64,000 bases of DNA, taken from the NCBI GenBank assembly GCA_963723235.1, contig CAVRPV010000011.1, forward strand, positions 193,461-257,460, in the 5' to 3' direction. Under the pieces are notes generated by a model. The model did no database searches and was not told the DNA's origin. It saw only the letters and a program-made list of their open reading frames with translations. Below are positions 17,403 through 28,986 of the stretch, in pieces. Both the position numbers and the translations under genes were made by a program. Source of the stretch: CAIRTM01 sp963723235 (GTDB lineage Bacteria > Desulfobacterota > WTBG01 > CAIYCZ01 > CAIRTM01). Positions within the stretch are counted from its first letter, which is position 1; the number at the start of each line of letters is the position of its first letter.

Positions 17403-20400
17403 TTAGCTCTGCGTTGGCAATCCGGTGCCGTTCTGAGTGGGCGGTTGTTCAGCGGGAGCTGTGGGCGCCGCATGTATTTTCACCACGACTTTGTGCTCGA
17501 TTTGGTCATTAACAAGCGGAATCGTGCCGTCGGGCTGATCGGCTCCATCAACGCTCACTGAAGCCGCTTCCGTGTCTTCGCGCGATTGCCGGACCTCGAT
17601 GTGATAGACCGTCTCTTGAAAGCGGTAGTGCACCGTGAACCCGTCCCAGTCTGCGGGGATGCATGGCGTGCAATGCAGCCTGTCCTTTTCCAGCCTGAGC
17701 CCCAGGAGTGATTCCATGATCAGCAGGTACATCCAGCCCGCTGAACCCGTATACCAGGTCCAGCCGCCGCGGCCGGCATGCTGCGGCGCAGCATACACGT
17801 CGGCGGCCATGACGTAGGGTTCCGCTTTGTAGATGGCGGTTTGCTCCGGCGTCTGCGTATGGTTCGCCGGATTGATCATGGTAAACAGCTCCCAGGCGCG
17901 CTGGCTGTCGCCCAGACGCACAAAGGCCATGATCGCCCAGATAGCCGCGTGCGTGTACTGCCCGCCGTTTTCCCGCACTCCCGGCACGTAGCCCTTTATG
18001 TAGCCGGGGTTCAGGTCCGAGCTGTCAAACGGCGGATCAAGCAGCTGAATCAGGCCATGCTCGCGGCGAACAAGGCGCTCATCCAGGGCCTGCATGGCCA
18101 TGCGGGCGCGCTCGGGAGCAGCAGCGCCTGAAAGCACGGACCAGCTCTGCGCAATGGAGTCAATCCTGCATTCCGGGCAGGTTAATGATCCAAGCGGCGA
18201 GCCGTCGTCAAAATAGGCCCGCCGATACCACGCGCCGTCCCAGCCATGCTGCTCGAGGTTGCGCTGCAGGTCTGCTGACTCGCTTGTACAGCGCTCCGCA
18301 AAGGCCTCATCGCCATGCACGCGGGCAAGAGCGCTGAAGCGCAGCAGCACATCATAGAGAAAGAATCCCAGCCACACGCTTTCGCCTTTTCCCTGTTCTC
18401 CCACCAGGTTCATACCGTCGTTCCAGTCGCCTGATCCGATGAACGGCAGGCCGTGTTCGCCGAATGCCAAGCTTTTGCTCACGGCCCGCACGCAGTGTTC
18501 ATACAAAGTCGCCGCTTCTTCAGAGCGGCCGGGAAGGTCGTAATAGGAGTCTTCATTCGCATTTACCGGGCGGCCCTGGATAAAGTGGATTGACTCATCC
18601 AGGATGCCGGTGTCCCCGGTAGCGCTGACATAGTAACACGCCACGTACGGCAGCCAGAGATAATCGTCCGAGCAGTGCGTGCGCACGCCCTGGCCGGCGG
18701 GAGGATGCCACCAGTGCTGAACATCTCCTTCCGGGAATTGACGGCCGGCGCACACAAGCAGGTGGTCGCGCACACGCTGCGGGCTGGTGTGGATCAGTGC
18801 CATCACGTCCTGCAGCTGATCCCTGAAGCCGAACGCGCCTCCGGACTGGTAGGTTGCGCTGCGCGCCCACAGGCGGCATGCCAGGGTTTGGTACACAAGC
18901 CAGCCGTTGGCCAGAACATTGAGGGACTGGTCGGGCGTTTCCACATAGACTGCGCCGAGCGTGTTGGTCCAGTGCTGCCAGATTTCATCAAGGGCGCCGC
19001 GTGCGGCGGTTGATCCGCGAAAGCGGGTCACCAGATTGCGGGCGTCCCCGGCGTTCCGTCCCGCGCCGAGCCTGAAAATGACCTCATACTCCTTGCCGGG
19101 TTCAAGATCAAAGCGTACCTGAATCGCAGCGCAGGGGTCCAGCGCAGCCCCCAGCCTGCCGGAAAGACGCATGCGTTTCATGGCGGCCGGAGCGCGCAGC
19201 GAGCCGTTGCGTCCCAAAAATTCAGTTCGATTGCCGGTTACGGTGCGCGTTGTGTCGTCCACGTCAAAAAACGCAACCCGGCCGCTGAATTCCGTATTGT
19301 ACGGGTTGCGCGCAAAGAGCGCGCCGCTTTGCGGGTCAGCCTCAGTGATCACGTGCATGGCGGACTTCGGGCGCAGTTCGCCCAGCACCCACTCAACGTA
19401 TCCGGTGGCGGAAAGGCGGCGGGAGCGCGACGAGACGTTGCGCACTTTAAGCACGCTGAATTTGATTGCTGCGTCCAGGGCCACATATACCCACAGCTCG
19501 GAGCTGATGCCGTGCTCGGTGTGTTCAAAGACGCTGTAGCCGAATCCGTGGCGGGTGACGTACGGAGTTGTTCCGCGGCAGGGCAGAGGCGTTGGCGACC
19601 AGACGCAGCCGCGCTCTTCATCCCGCAGATACAGCGCCTCTCCGCTCGCATCGCTTACGGGATTGTTGCCCCAGGGAGTAAGGCGATACTCGCGGGCATT
19701 TTCGCTCCAGGTATAGGCAGGGCCGCTCTCAGAAATAACGGTTCCGAAATACGGGTTGGCCAGCACATTGGCCCAGGGCGCCGGTGTCTGCTGGCTGTGC
19801 GCGGTGGTTATAACATACTCGCGCCCGTCCGGGGTAAACCCGCCCAGCCCGTTGAAAAACGTCAGATCGTTGCGCGGCAGCGGCGCAACCGGGGCTGGAT
19901 CAACGCGAAGGGGGCGCGTCGGGACAAGCAGGGGCATAGCGCCTTTCTTCAGCCTGCTGGGGCCGTTGATCTGGTCCGCCAGCGACCCGCGGCTGTCGGA
20001 GATGATGACGCGGGCGACCGTCTGGATCAGAATACGATCTTCCTCCGCTATCTGGTCACCGGGCCTTACAAAAATACCGCCGGGCCGATCGGTTATGTTG
20101 GCTCCGATGTCTACGGCAATCAGTCCCATGATCTGATCATGCAGGAGCTGCCGGTAACCGGCGTGATCTTCGTTCCAGATCACCAGGTCAACCGCCAGTC
20201 CTTTCAGGCGCCAGTACTTGTGGGCCTGTACGAGCTGGCGCACAAGGTCTATATTGGCCGGATGTTCAATCTGTAGCAGCACAATCGGCAGATCCCCGGA
20301 GATTGCGTATCCCCACAGGCCGGATTGTCCCCGGTGGTTTTTGATAAGAACGCTCTGGTCGGCCCGCAGCGACGCATCGGCATACAGTATTGAGCCGGCA

Positions 20401-23400
20401 AGGCGCCCGTAGAGCTGCGCATCGGCTTCCGAGGCATTGAACTGACGCAGCAGCACCTGCCCATGCGTCCAGGCCAGGTCAAAAACGCGGCCGGCGAGGC
20501 GCCGGTCCTGATATTTTTCGGCCAGGCGCAGCGCTGCATCACGGTTGTCTCCGATGCCGGTAACAATATTTACCGTTACCGATTCCTCCGGCTCAAGGGT
20601 AATCCGCTGGCGGATTGCGACAATCGGGTCGAGCACCGAGCCCTGGCTGCCTGAGAGCGCTCCCGCGGCGTCGCCTGCGCTTGCGCTCAGTGCCTGCGGG
20701 TTGGCGACGGTATTGCCGCGACCGATGAATTGCATGCGGTCGGTTTCATAGGAGACCTCTCCGGCCTTGGCCCCGTGCACGGTCAGCATGTGCAGCATCC
20801 AGGGCGCCTTCTCGTCCTGCGAGCGGGGGCGGCGGGTGCACAGAATTGCATGATGCCTGTCGACGATCTCGGTCTGTACAAAAAGACTGCTGAAGGCCGG
20901 ATGCAGGTCGTCGGCTATCGGCGGCCCCAGAACGACTTCAGCGTAACTGGTAACGTCAATCTCGCGGCGTTTGCGCGCGTGGTTGGTGATACGGACCCGG
21001 CGCAGCTCGATGTCATCCTCGGGCGATACCGCGATTTCGGTATGCATCTCATACTCATTGCTGCGGCCCCGAAACTCTGCCCGTCCTTCTGAAAAAATCG
21101 CCTCATAATGATCTGCCTGCCGGAGCATCGGCTGGTATGCCGCTGACCAGCATTGTGTGCTGGTCATGTCGCGTATATAGCAAAAGGTGCCCCAGTTGTC
21201 GCAGGTGCAATCTTCACGCCAGCGGGTAAGGGCAATGTCGTTCCAGCGGCTGTAGCCGCCGCCGGCAGAGGTGACCATGACGTGGTACCTGCCGTTGGAG
21301 AGCAACTGCACTTCAGGGCTCGGTGTATCGGGGTTTGTAAAAACGCGAAACGGCGCTTCCGCAGGGCTGAAATCCATATGGCGCTCGGAAACCTCGGAGG
21401 TATGTGCATAAAACGCGGTTGCCGCGGGAACTTTTTCCTGAAGCAGCAGCATTGTCGCCTGGAACTGGGGATCAGCCTCGAATCGCCTTTGCATCGGTCG
21501 GTCCAGGAGCACATAGGCCAACGATAAAAGCGTCATGCCCTGATGATGCGCCATAAAGGAGCGAATCACGGAGTGTGTCTGTCCGCGCGGCAGACGTGAC
21601 GGTGTGTAGTCGATTGCTTCGTAGAAACCATACCGGGCTTCACTGCCCTCAATAGCGAGCCGCTCAAGGTTCAGGCAGGCATCCTCGGGGGCCACCATCA
21701 GCGCCAGGGCCGATGCGTACGGCGCAATAACCAGATCATCGACAAGCCCGCGTTTGAGGCCCAGGCCGGGCACGCCAAAAGCGCGGTACTGGTAGTTGAG
21801 ATTCACATCAATGGCATTGTAGCCGCATTCTGAAATGCCCCACGGCACGGCGCGTTTTTTTCCATACGCGATCTGCCTGGCTACCGCAACCCTGCAGCTT
21901 TGATCAAGAAGCGTGTGTCGGTATGTCGGCATCACCAGCAGCGGCATCAGGTATTCAAACATCGAGCCGCTCCATGAAAGAAGGATCGGTTCACCTCCCG
22001 CGGTTGTGAGCAGGCGACTCAGTGAAAACCAGCTTTCCTGCGGCAGCTGCCCCTGCGCAATCGCAACAAAGCTTGCAAACCGGGCTTCCGACGCAAGCAG
22101 ATCGTAATAGCTTGGATCCCGCCGGCAATCGCCGACATTGTAACCGATGGCAAGCAGATGACGGCGCTTGTCATACAGGAAGTCATAGTCCATCCGGGCA
22201 AGGGTGTCGCTTTGCAGGGCAAGCTCATTAATGGTTGCACGGCGTGCTTCGGCATGCCTGCCGGCTGTCATGAGCCGCTGCCGCATTTCATCAAACCAGG
22301 TACTCTCCGCAGGTGTGGCGGCAGCGCTGAGCCGCTGTGCGATGGTTGGCCGGAGCTTGTTCTCCAGCGCTTCCAGTGCGCGCAGGGTCGGGATCGCGAG
22401 AAGATCGGGCATGTCTTCGGGACAGTGCCGGGAAGAAAGCAGCTCTGCCCACGGAGCAAGAAACGCCAGCTCATCAAGGGCATCACGGCATTGCCCGGCA
22501 AAAGCGCGGGCCCACCAGCGCAGTTGGCTTTCCGGGTCAATATCAAACACGTCCGCATCGGCGGCCGCCTGTGACGCCGAGGTTGTCAGATGATTAAGGC
22601 ATGTCCACACAGCATCGAGTTTGGTCGGCGGCAAGAGGGTCGCGGACATCAGGCCCTGCTTAAGCTGAACAAGACCGGCCGAGGTGTACGGTTTCGGAGC
22701 AGCCGACGCGGCAACCTCCAGAAAAATCCTGAGCGTATCGCTCAGGCCTTCAAAAAATCGTGCTCCCAGAATCGGAGCGTCGACAAGGCCGAGCAGGCCT
22801 GAGCGCAATGTCAGCAAATGGCCTGCAAGGTTGCCGCTGTCAACCGATGAAATGTAGAGAGGCGGCAGCGGTTGCAGGGTCTGCGTATCGTACCAGTTGT
22901 AGAAATGGCCCTGATGCCGTTCCAGCGTATCCATGGTGTGGAGGGCCTCGGCTGTACGCTCGAGGAGCTTTCCGGCTGAAATATATCCGAAATCGCAGGC
23001 GGACAGGTTCGCCAGCAGCGCAAGGCCCATGTTGGTCGGCGAGGTGCGATGCGCGAGCACAGGAGCGGGATGCTCCTGAAAATTATCAGGCGGCAGCCAA
23101 TGATCTGCCGGGCCGATGAATGTTTCGAAAAACGACCAGGTTTTGCGGGCAAGCGACCTTAAAAAAATAACCTGATCCTCTGAAAGCCGTGCTTCGCGCT
23201 GTGTGAGCGGTCGGCTTATCCACCAGGCAACAGCAGGCGAGGCGAACCAGAGCACAAGTATCGGTGCGGCCACAGCCAAAGCGGTCGGCTGCAGCACGGC
23301 AATCGCTGCAGCACAGGCTGTGACCGGAGCAATCCACATGGTCAGGTATGAGCCGATGAAATCAATGCGACATGCGCGATCAAGGCTAAGCGATGGATTC

Positions 23401-26215
23401 CATTGCAGCAGCAGCCTGCGCGAAACAAGCATCCTCCAGGCCGTGCGCACAATCGCATCCATGCTGAAAAATGCTTCGTAGGGCAGGCATGCGAGTGTGA
23501 AAGCAGCCTCGGCACAATGGCGGCAGGACAGGCGCGCAGCGGCCGCGATATGCTGTCTTGAACCCGTATCGGCTGACTTGCTGAGAGCATTCAGGGCCAG
23601 GCCCAGCATGCAGGGGATCACGATGATGCCGAGCACCGCCACGGTCCAGAATACGGGCGACGGCAGCAGTGTCCATCCCAGCAGCAGCAGGAGTGTCAGG
23701 GCTGCGGCTGTCAGGCTGCGCCGAAGGTTATCCAGTATTTTCCAGCGGGAGAGCATTGAGAGCGGATTTTTGCACAGGCGCCCGTCCGGTCCGGGAACAA
23801 ACGGCAGCACCCATTGCGCAATCTGCCAATCGCCGCGAATCCAGCGATGTCTGCGGCTCACATCCGCACTGTAGCGAAAGGGGTATTCCTCGTACAGTTG
23901 CACGTCGCTCAGCAGCCCGGCACGGGCATAACATCCTTCCAGGAGATCGTGGCTGAGAATCCGGTTTTCGGGCAGGCGCCCGCTCAACGCCAGTTCGAAG
24001 GCATCAACATCATAAATGCCCTTGCCGATAAATGAGCCCTCTTCGAACAAATCCTGGTACACATCGGAAACGGCGCGCGTATAGGGGTCGATGCCCAGCT
24101 CGCTGGCGCACATGCGCGCATAGTGTGACCGGCTCGTGCCGGACAGGCTCACGGCAACCCGCGGTTGAAGAATGCCGTAGCCCGCAACAATACGCTGCCG
24201 GTCTTTGTCATAGCGCGCGCGATTGAGCGGATGCGCCATGGCGCCCACAAATTGTCGCGCCGAATCGCGCGGCAGCTGTGTATCCGTATCCAGCGTAATC
24301 ACATACTTCACGTCCGATAACAAAGCGCTCTCACCGACGACAAGCATGAAGCGGTCACGCGCTTCGCCGCGCAGCAGCATATTCAAATCAGCAAGCTTGC
24401 CGCGCTTGCGCTCGTAGCCCATCCATAGCCGCTCCTGCGGATTCCAGCGGCGCGGGCGGTGGAACAGAAAGAATGGAGCGCCGTCTGTGTTGCGGTACTT
24501 TTCGTTGAGCGCAACGATTCTCCGCCGGGCAAGCCCAAGGAGCCCTTCGTCCCCGGGCAGCGTTTCCTCGCTGGCATCACTAAAATCAGTGAGCAGGCCG
24601 AAGTAAAGATTTTCGTCACGATTTGCCAGAAAGCGGACTTCCATGTCCTTGACCAGATCTTCGATGTTTTGAGGGCTTGTGATCATCGTTGGAACCACAA
24701 CCAGCGTTTTTACATCACGCGGTATGCCATTTGAAAAGTCCATGCGCGGCAGCAGGCGCGGTTTCACCAGCAGCGTTGCCAGCCAGTTTGCAAGCGCAAT
24801 TGCCGGATGAGCAGCGCACAACAACAAAAGCACGCACAACAATCCAAGCGGCAAGCCCTGCACCCCGTCGGCATACGCCCGGGCCGCCAGGAGCCCGGCG
24901 GTAATCAATGTCATCAGCACGATGGCGCCGCCATAGAGCAGCAGGGGAAAACGCAGGCAGGTTTTGCGCAGCGCCTCAGCGGTCGTACAACGCGCCCCTA
25001 CCATGTGTTCGAGCTGCGTCAGTCCATCGTCCACCAGGTAAAATCCGACGTGCGCCGCGGGGTCGTCTGCGCTTGTGCGGGCCGCAGCCTCACGTGCCAG
25101 ATGGATTGCACTGCTTGCTACCGCGCACTCAGCATGCGCACAGTTTCCGGCGATCCTTTCAACAGCGTGACGGTAGCTGTCACGGGAGGCAAAATCCATG
25201 CTGCGGTAGATGCCGCCGGGATCCTCCGCCAGGGTCTGGTCGACCATGCTCATGCGTTTCAACAAATGTGCGCCAGTCCATCGTGCCCAGGAAGCGCAGG
25301 CTGCCGATGCTGTTGCTCACCGAAACCTGGTCGGCGGCCTGTTGCTGGTTTTCCAACCCAACCATCTGTTCGATGGTCATACCGTTTTCGGAAAGGCGCT
25401 GTTCAATCCAGGTAAGCGGCAGGGCCAGCGCGGGCCCCTGTCCCTGCAGGCGGCGCGCGAGCTCCGCAACAAACGAGCTTACCATCGGCGGCGTTGAGCG
25501 CGCCATGTCGGCGATGGACAGAATCAGGCTTTTGGGGTCGCCGGCTGCGATTTCCAGCATCTGATCGGCCCAACGGCCTGCAAGGTTTCGATTAAGCCTG
25601 CCGGCGGCGATCCGGGCGGCAACCCGTCGCAGATTTTCGATCAGGGCCAGGCGCACCATAATGGGTATGGCCCACAGTTCGCCCAGCTTCAGGATAGCCA
25701 CCGATTGGTATGCGGCTACGAAGCTGAGCAGATTCTCCGGATCCACCCTGCCGTCACCGTGCGAAATAATTTCAAGGGCAATGGTATACACCCGTGGGAA
25801 ACCGCCCTCCGGGCCGTTCATCAAGTGCGGCAGCTCGCGGTTATAACTTTTGGGCAGGTGCCGCCTCGCCGTGCGAATCTGTTCCTCAATCAAATAGAAG
25901 TTGTCAAGCAGCCATTCCCCGGCAGGTGTTATGCGGCGATCCGCCCTGACGTCTTCTGTCAGCAGGGTGTGAACGTCAAGCAGAACACGTTCATTCATGG
26001 TAAGGCGCCCCAGAAGGCGGTCGTGGTGAGGCCCGGACGAGAGCAGATGCGCACGCGCAAGTATCTTGCCGTTCTGCTCCATCTGGGCGGCGCTCAAAAG
26101 CTCTGCCCGCAGGGGCGATTCATCGCCAAAAAGAGTGTGCGCCGGGTCACTTGCTGCTGAAGTGAGCGCACATGCGGGTAATTGTTTTGCGAACGGTTTC
26201 GGTACTTAATGCCAT
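17403..26215 (-). CDS. ndvB: Cyclic beta-1,2-glucan synthase (NdvB-like), two frameshifts
   Basis: A giant inner-membrane enzyme, about 2,930 residues when joined, that polymerises UDP-glucose into beta-1,2-glucan and cyclises it for export to the periplasm. Start ATG 26215 has GGAG at 10 nt; shifts near 26150 and 25258 (AAA run) join MALSTETVRK, the PLRAELLS region and RMSMVDQTLAED. Residue numbers here are for the main frame from 25265. The GT84 domain shows TLDTDTQLPRD at about 325 and HRWIRGDWQIAQW at about 472, set between membrane helices (about 105-170, 525-565, 650-690). The C-terminal GH94 phosphorylase-like domain has GSGDWNDGMN at about 2280, whose Asp is catalytic in the family. 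Length and domain order match the rhizobial/Brucella enzyme. No ndvA exporter is adjacent. Confidence 0.9.
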
Positions 26216-26571
26216 TAAAAGGGTGCTCCATGTATCGGATTGAAAGTATGCATGTCCGCTAATGTTCAAAGTTCACTGCGCTGTGTCAGCCCTTATCCCA
26301 GTGTGAGGGTTGGGTGTGGGCTGCGGGTCGGTATTGGTCGCTGAAGAATACCGTTGATTAAAGAGCGGCAATGATGTTCAGCAGACGTGAATAGCGAAAA
26401 AATATGTATCGGTGTCTGCACGAGCAGGATCACATGCTTACTTGGTGTGATCCTGATCACAAACATAATTTCAAGAGCCCCCGAACGGGGCAGTAAACGA
26501 TGAATCCTGCCATTACAGGCTGATTTTTTCATAGCTACAGCCCTGCGATACTTCCGGGGGAAGCATTATTC
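26216..26571. other. Upstream region of ndvB with inverted repeats
   Basis: No gene seen. CAGGATCACA (26425-26434) and TGTGATCCTG (26446-26455) form a 10-bp inverted repeat with an 11-base loop, overlapping a CRP-like palindrome (next entry). It lies between the 3' end of the stress island and the start of ndvB and could act as a hairpin or an operator. Confidence 0.45.
26446..26461. promoter_or_regulatory. Perfect CRP/FNR-type palindrome upstream of ndvB
   Basis: TGTGA, six bases (TCCTGA), TCACA: an exact match to the CRP half-sites, and the centre extends the symmetry to TGTGATC-CT-GATCACA. It lies 231 bases before the ndvB ATG. No CRP-family gene is in the window, so regulation is only suggested. 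Confidence 0.45.
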
Positions 26572-26764
26572 TTTGATCTGCGTAAACTTGGCGCCTTTCA
26601 GGGATGCGTCAATCATGAGGCCCTGGGGCTCAAACACAAAAGCAACAACCACATCCTTTAATGCCGTGGTGTCGAGGCTCTTGCCGACGCCGACGTCGAC
26701 AAACGCGACATTGCCGGTCACGCCTACTTCCCAGCCGTCAACACTTTTGACAGTACAGTATCCG
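26572..26764 (-). pseudogene. SYLF/Ysc84-like lipid-binding domain, C-terminal fragment
   Basis: Read on the minus strand: CTVKSVDGWEV, then GNVAFVDVGVGKSLDTT, AFVFEPQGLM, SLKGAKFTQIKE and a stop. This resembles the C-terminal end of SYLF-type lipid-binding proteins (region ending in a GLM..SLEGTK-like strand). There is no start: the frame is closed by TAA just upstream and the sequence abuts the last codons of the DUF3185 gene, so about two thirds of the gene appears deleted at the junction near 26765. Family assignment is tentative. Confidence 0.45.
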
Positions 26765-26765
26765 G

Positions 26766-26993
26766 CTACGTTTTTTTATTTCCAACGCTCAGCAGGACGA
26801 TGCCGCCCACGAGCGCAACAGCTCCAAGGATCGGCGGCAGGGGAATCGATTTTGTTTTTTCAGCAGTCACTTGGAGCGGGCCGAGATCAACAACCTTTTC
26901 CCTGGTTGTATATGTATACGTTATGCCCTGGTATGCAAACACCACGATGCCTGCTGCAATCAGGATGACGGCAGCTATGGTTTTGATATTCAT
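26766..26993 (-). CDS. DUF3185 family small membrane protein
   Basis: 75 residues with two transmembrane helices (about 4-22 and 52-70) joined by a polar loop containing TYTTREKVVDLGPLQVTAEK, the conserved core of this family of environmental proteobacteria. GGAGG lies 8 nt before the ATG. Function unknown; it is regularly found with CsbD, BON and DUF3309 genes, as here. Its stop codon lies at the edge of a truncated neighbour. Confidence 0.8.
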   Translation of the reverse strand: MNIKTIAAVILIAAGIVVFAYQGITYTYTTREKVVDLGPLQVTAEKTKSIPLPPILGAVALVGGIVLLSVGNKKT

Positions 26994-27049
26994 TGTGAAC
27001 CTCCACGTTTCCCGTTTGGACGATCGTCAAATCGCGCGACGGCTGCATC

Positions 27050-27205
27050 TTAAATACGGCCGAGTATCAGCAGGATGACTAAGACTATCAGTACCAAGCC
27101 AAGTCCACCGCTGGGATAATATCCCCATTCCCGGCTATGCGGCCATGTGGGTATTGCACCTACGAGCATTAAAATTACAATAACAAGTAAAATTGTCCCA
27201 AGCAT
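27050..27205 (-). CDS. DUF3309 family small membrane protein
   Basis: 51 residues: a helix MLGTILLVIVILMLVGA, then PTWPHSREWGYYPSGG, then a second helix ending LILGRI. This is the invariant DUF3309 layout. ATG 27205 is chosen because AAAGGAG lies 8 nt upstream; the frame could extend upstream but only over repeat sequence. Function unknown; member of the stress gene cluster. Confidence 0.85.
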   Translation of the reverse strand: MLGTILLVIVILMLVGAIPTWPHSREWGYYPSGGLGLVLIVLVILLILGRI

Positions 27206-27266
27206 TGTGTGTCTCCTTTTTTCTGGACGTGCAGGCCTGACAAAGCGCCGCCATCGGGTTGATAAA

Positions 27267-27298
27267 CTCTGGATTCCCGCCTGTGCGGGAATCCAGAG
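27267..27298. repeat. Perfect 14-bp hairpin repeat
   Basis: CTCTGGATTCCCGC (27267-27280) pairs exactly with GCGGGAATCCAGAG (27285-27298) around CTGT. It is the one-hairpin form of the repeat type seen at 3738-3811. It sits between CsbD and DUF3309 and may end or stabilise the CsbD transcript. Confidence 0.6.
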
Positions 27299-27356
27299 GG
27301 TTGTTATTACGTGCAATTTCAAGCGTAGTTTTCATGTGATTGTCAAAAAAACCCTT

Positions 27357-27536
27357 TTAGTCCTCCAGCAGTTTCTCGACCTTGCCGAGTTTTACTTGAA
27401 AATCCCCGGCCAGATGCTCCAGTTTACCTTTGGTCTCCAGGTCACGGTTGCCGACTATTATGCCAGCGGCCTCTTTGATTGTGCCTTTCGCCTGGTGCAT
27501 TGTGCCTTTTGCGTTGTTTTTCGTACTTGATTTCAT
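27357..27536 (-). CDS. CsbD-like stress protein
   Basis: 59 residues: MKSSTKNNAKGTMHQAKG, then TIKEAAGIIVGNRDLETKGK and a C-terminal helix. The pattern of a short charged protein with KG..KE..G and LE.KGK matches CsbD/YjbJ, abundant stress-induced proteins of unknown mechanism (sigma-B regulon in Bacillus). The start ATG 27536 follows GAAGGACAG. It lies within the envelope-stress gene run, 51 nt after the Spy-like gene. Confidence 0.85.
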   Translation of the reverse strand: MKSSTKNNAKGTMHQAKGTIKEAAGIIVGNRDLETKGKLEHLAGDFQVKLGKVEKLLED

Positions 27537-27587
27537 GGTGTCTGTCCTTCGTTCGGTTGTTTGTATGACGGTTCTATCTGTCTGCTA

Positions 27588-28079
27588 TCATTGGCCGAAG
27601 CCGCCTCTGCCGCGGAAACCTGCGTCCTCGTCAGGCCCTATTCCCATCGTGCAGCCCCGCGGCAGTTGCGCAATTTGTTCGGGCGTGAGCACTTTGCGTG
27701 CATCAATTTGGGCCTGCAGCCGTTTTTGGGCAAATTGTGCGCGCAGTTCCGAGATGGCATTCTGTATCTTAATGGCTTTGCTAACGTCAATGTCAGGTTC
27801 AAGCATGACGGCATCCAGCTCCTGCTCGTTCTTGAAAATATCAGTGCGCAGATCAATCGTATCCTTGAAAAAAGCATTGCGCATGGTCTGTATTTTTTCC
27901 GTCTGCTTCGGTTCAAGCTCAAGATTCATTGCCCAGCCCCGATACAGTCCGTACCCTTCGGGCCGCTCGCCCCGTCTGTCATAACCCTTACCTTGCTGCG
28001 CATACGCTGCGTTGAAAGCGACTAGCGCCGTCAGCAGAAGCGCTGCAAACATCAGTGTGGAAGGTATTATTCTTTTCAT
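27588..28079 (-). CDS. Spy/CpxP/ZraP-family periplasmic protein
   Basis: 163 residues with a signal peptide (MKRIIPSTLMFAALLLTALV, cleavage near AYA-QQG). The mature part is largely helical and carries LELEPKQTEKIQTMRNAFFKD and VLTPEQIAQLP, the paired LTxxQ-type motifs of the family. These proteins act as ATP-independent chaperones or metal-stress sensors in the periplasm. A Gly/Arg-rich tail (FRGRGGFGQ) ends it. Upstream is the BON-domain gene in the same direction. Confidence 0.85.
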   Translation of the reverse strand: MKRIIPSTLMFAALLLTALVAFNAAYAQQGKGYDRRGERPEGYGLYRGWAMNLELEPKQTEKIQTMRNAFFKDTIDLRTDIFKNEQELDAVMLEPDIDVSKAIKIQNAISELRAQFAQKRLQAQIDARKVLTPEQIAQLPRGCTMGIGPDEDAGFRGRGGFGQ

Positions 28080-28123
28080 GCCAATTTCCTTTGTGCAGGA
28101 TTGTACGTTCAGCCAGCCGATGT

Positions 28124-28155
28124 GCTGCCGTCGGCGCGTAGCGCCGGGCGGCAGC
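28124..28155. other. Intercistronic hairpin between the BON and Spy-like genes
   Basis: GCTGCCGTCGGCGC (28124-28137) pairs with GCGCCGGGCGGCAGC (28141-28155) around GTA with one mismatch. No T run follows on either strand, so it is more likely an RNA-stability hairpin or REP-like element than a terminator. Confidence 0.5.
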
Positions 28156-28173
28156 AGTCCGGTCGTTTGCTCA

Positions 28174-28986
28174 TTACCCGAGGGTCATTATGTTTTTTAC
28201 GCTCTTCACGCCGTATACGTCTTCAGTGTATTTGGTGGCCAGATCCCGTTCGGCCGCGCTTTTAGCCGTGCCGCTCAGGGTGACTATGCCATTATTCGTC
28301 ACGACCTTGGTTTTGAGGCCGCTTGTCGAGCGATGATACAGCAGCGTCATTTTGACCAGGGCAGTGACGGACGCGTCATCAACTGTTTCGGCCACGGTAT
28401 CAACCTTGTCGCCAATCTTGTCACCCATCTTTTTTACAACTGACTTCTCGGAGGCCTTTGGCGCGGTCATCTCATTTTTTACGTCTTTCACGCCTTCAAC
28501 ATCTTTGGCGTATTCAGTCGTTAAGTCCTTTTGGGCCAGACTGGTGGCTTCTCCGCGCAAGGTGACGATTCCTTCCTGAACGTTAACCTCAGTTTTTGTG
28601 CTGCTCACGTTTTGATGGAACAGTAGCGTGGTCATCACTTTCGCTTTCACCCACGCATCCGAGTTCTCGGGAAAGCTTTCACCTTTGAGTTCCAGCTGAT
28701 TGTCAACGCTTTTAACGCCGGGCAGGTTGGCCACGGTTTCCGCAGCAAGCTCTTTATGATAGTCCTCGTTGACAGAGCCGGTTAAGGTGACAGCGCCATC
28801 CTTCGATTTGACCGAAATGGCATCACCCTTAAGGTAGGTCTTAAACACATACGATTTCGCGGCACTTGATTCGATGCGGTTATCGGTTTCAGACGCGCGC
28901 GAGGGAGAGCCGGTCAGCAACAGCGCAACCGCTATTGCCAGCAGAGTTAAACACGATGTTCTGTTGTTTGCTTTCATTGTTTTCAT
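28174..28986 (-). CDS. Triple BON-domain periplasmic protein (OsmY-like)
   Basis: 270 residues with an N-terminal signal (LTLLAIAVALLLTGSPSRA). Three BON domains at about 38-103, 110-178 and 200-268, each with the pattern V.VK...GAVTLTGSV or IVTLSGTA followed by A..V.GVKSV.N. A Lys-rich linker with KKMGDKIGDKVDT lies between domains 2 and 3. BON proteins bind phospholipid or outer-membrane components and respond to osmotic stress. It heads the CsbD/Spy gene run. Confidence 0.9.
   Translation of the reverse strand: MKTMKANNRTSCLTLLAIAVALLLTGSPSRASETDNRIESSAAKSYVFKTYLKGDAISVKSKDGAVTLTGSVNEDYHKELAAETVANLPGVKSVDNQLELKGESFPENSDAWVKAKVMTTLLFHQNVSSTKTEVNVQEGIVTLRGEATSLAQKDLTTEYAKDVEGVKDVKNEMTAPKASEKSVVKKMGDKIGDKVDTVAETVDDASVTALVKMTLLYHRSTSGLKTKVVTNNGIVTLSGTAKSAAERDLATKYTEDVYGVKSVKNIMTLG

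Noticed and set aside
19329..20276. 315-codon plus-strand frame inside the glucan synthase gene
   Set aside because: Antisense to conserved NdvB sequence; no family resemblance and no ribosome site.
28124..28155. Intrinsic terminator between the BON and Spy-like genes
   Set aside because: A good GC stem but no T run on either strand.
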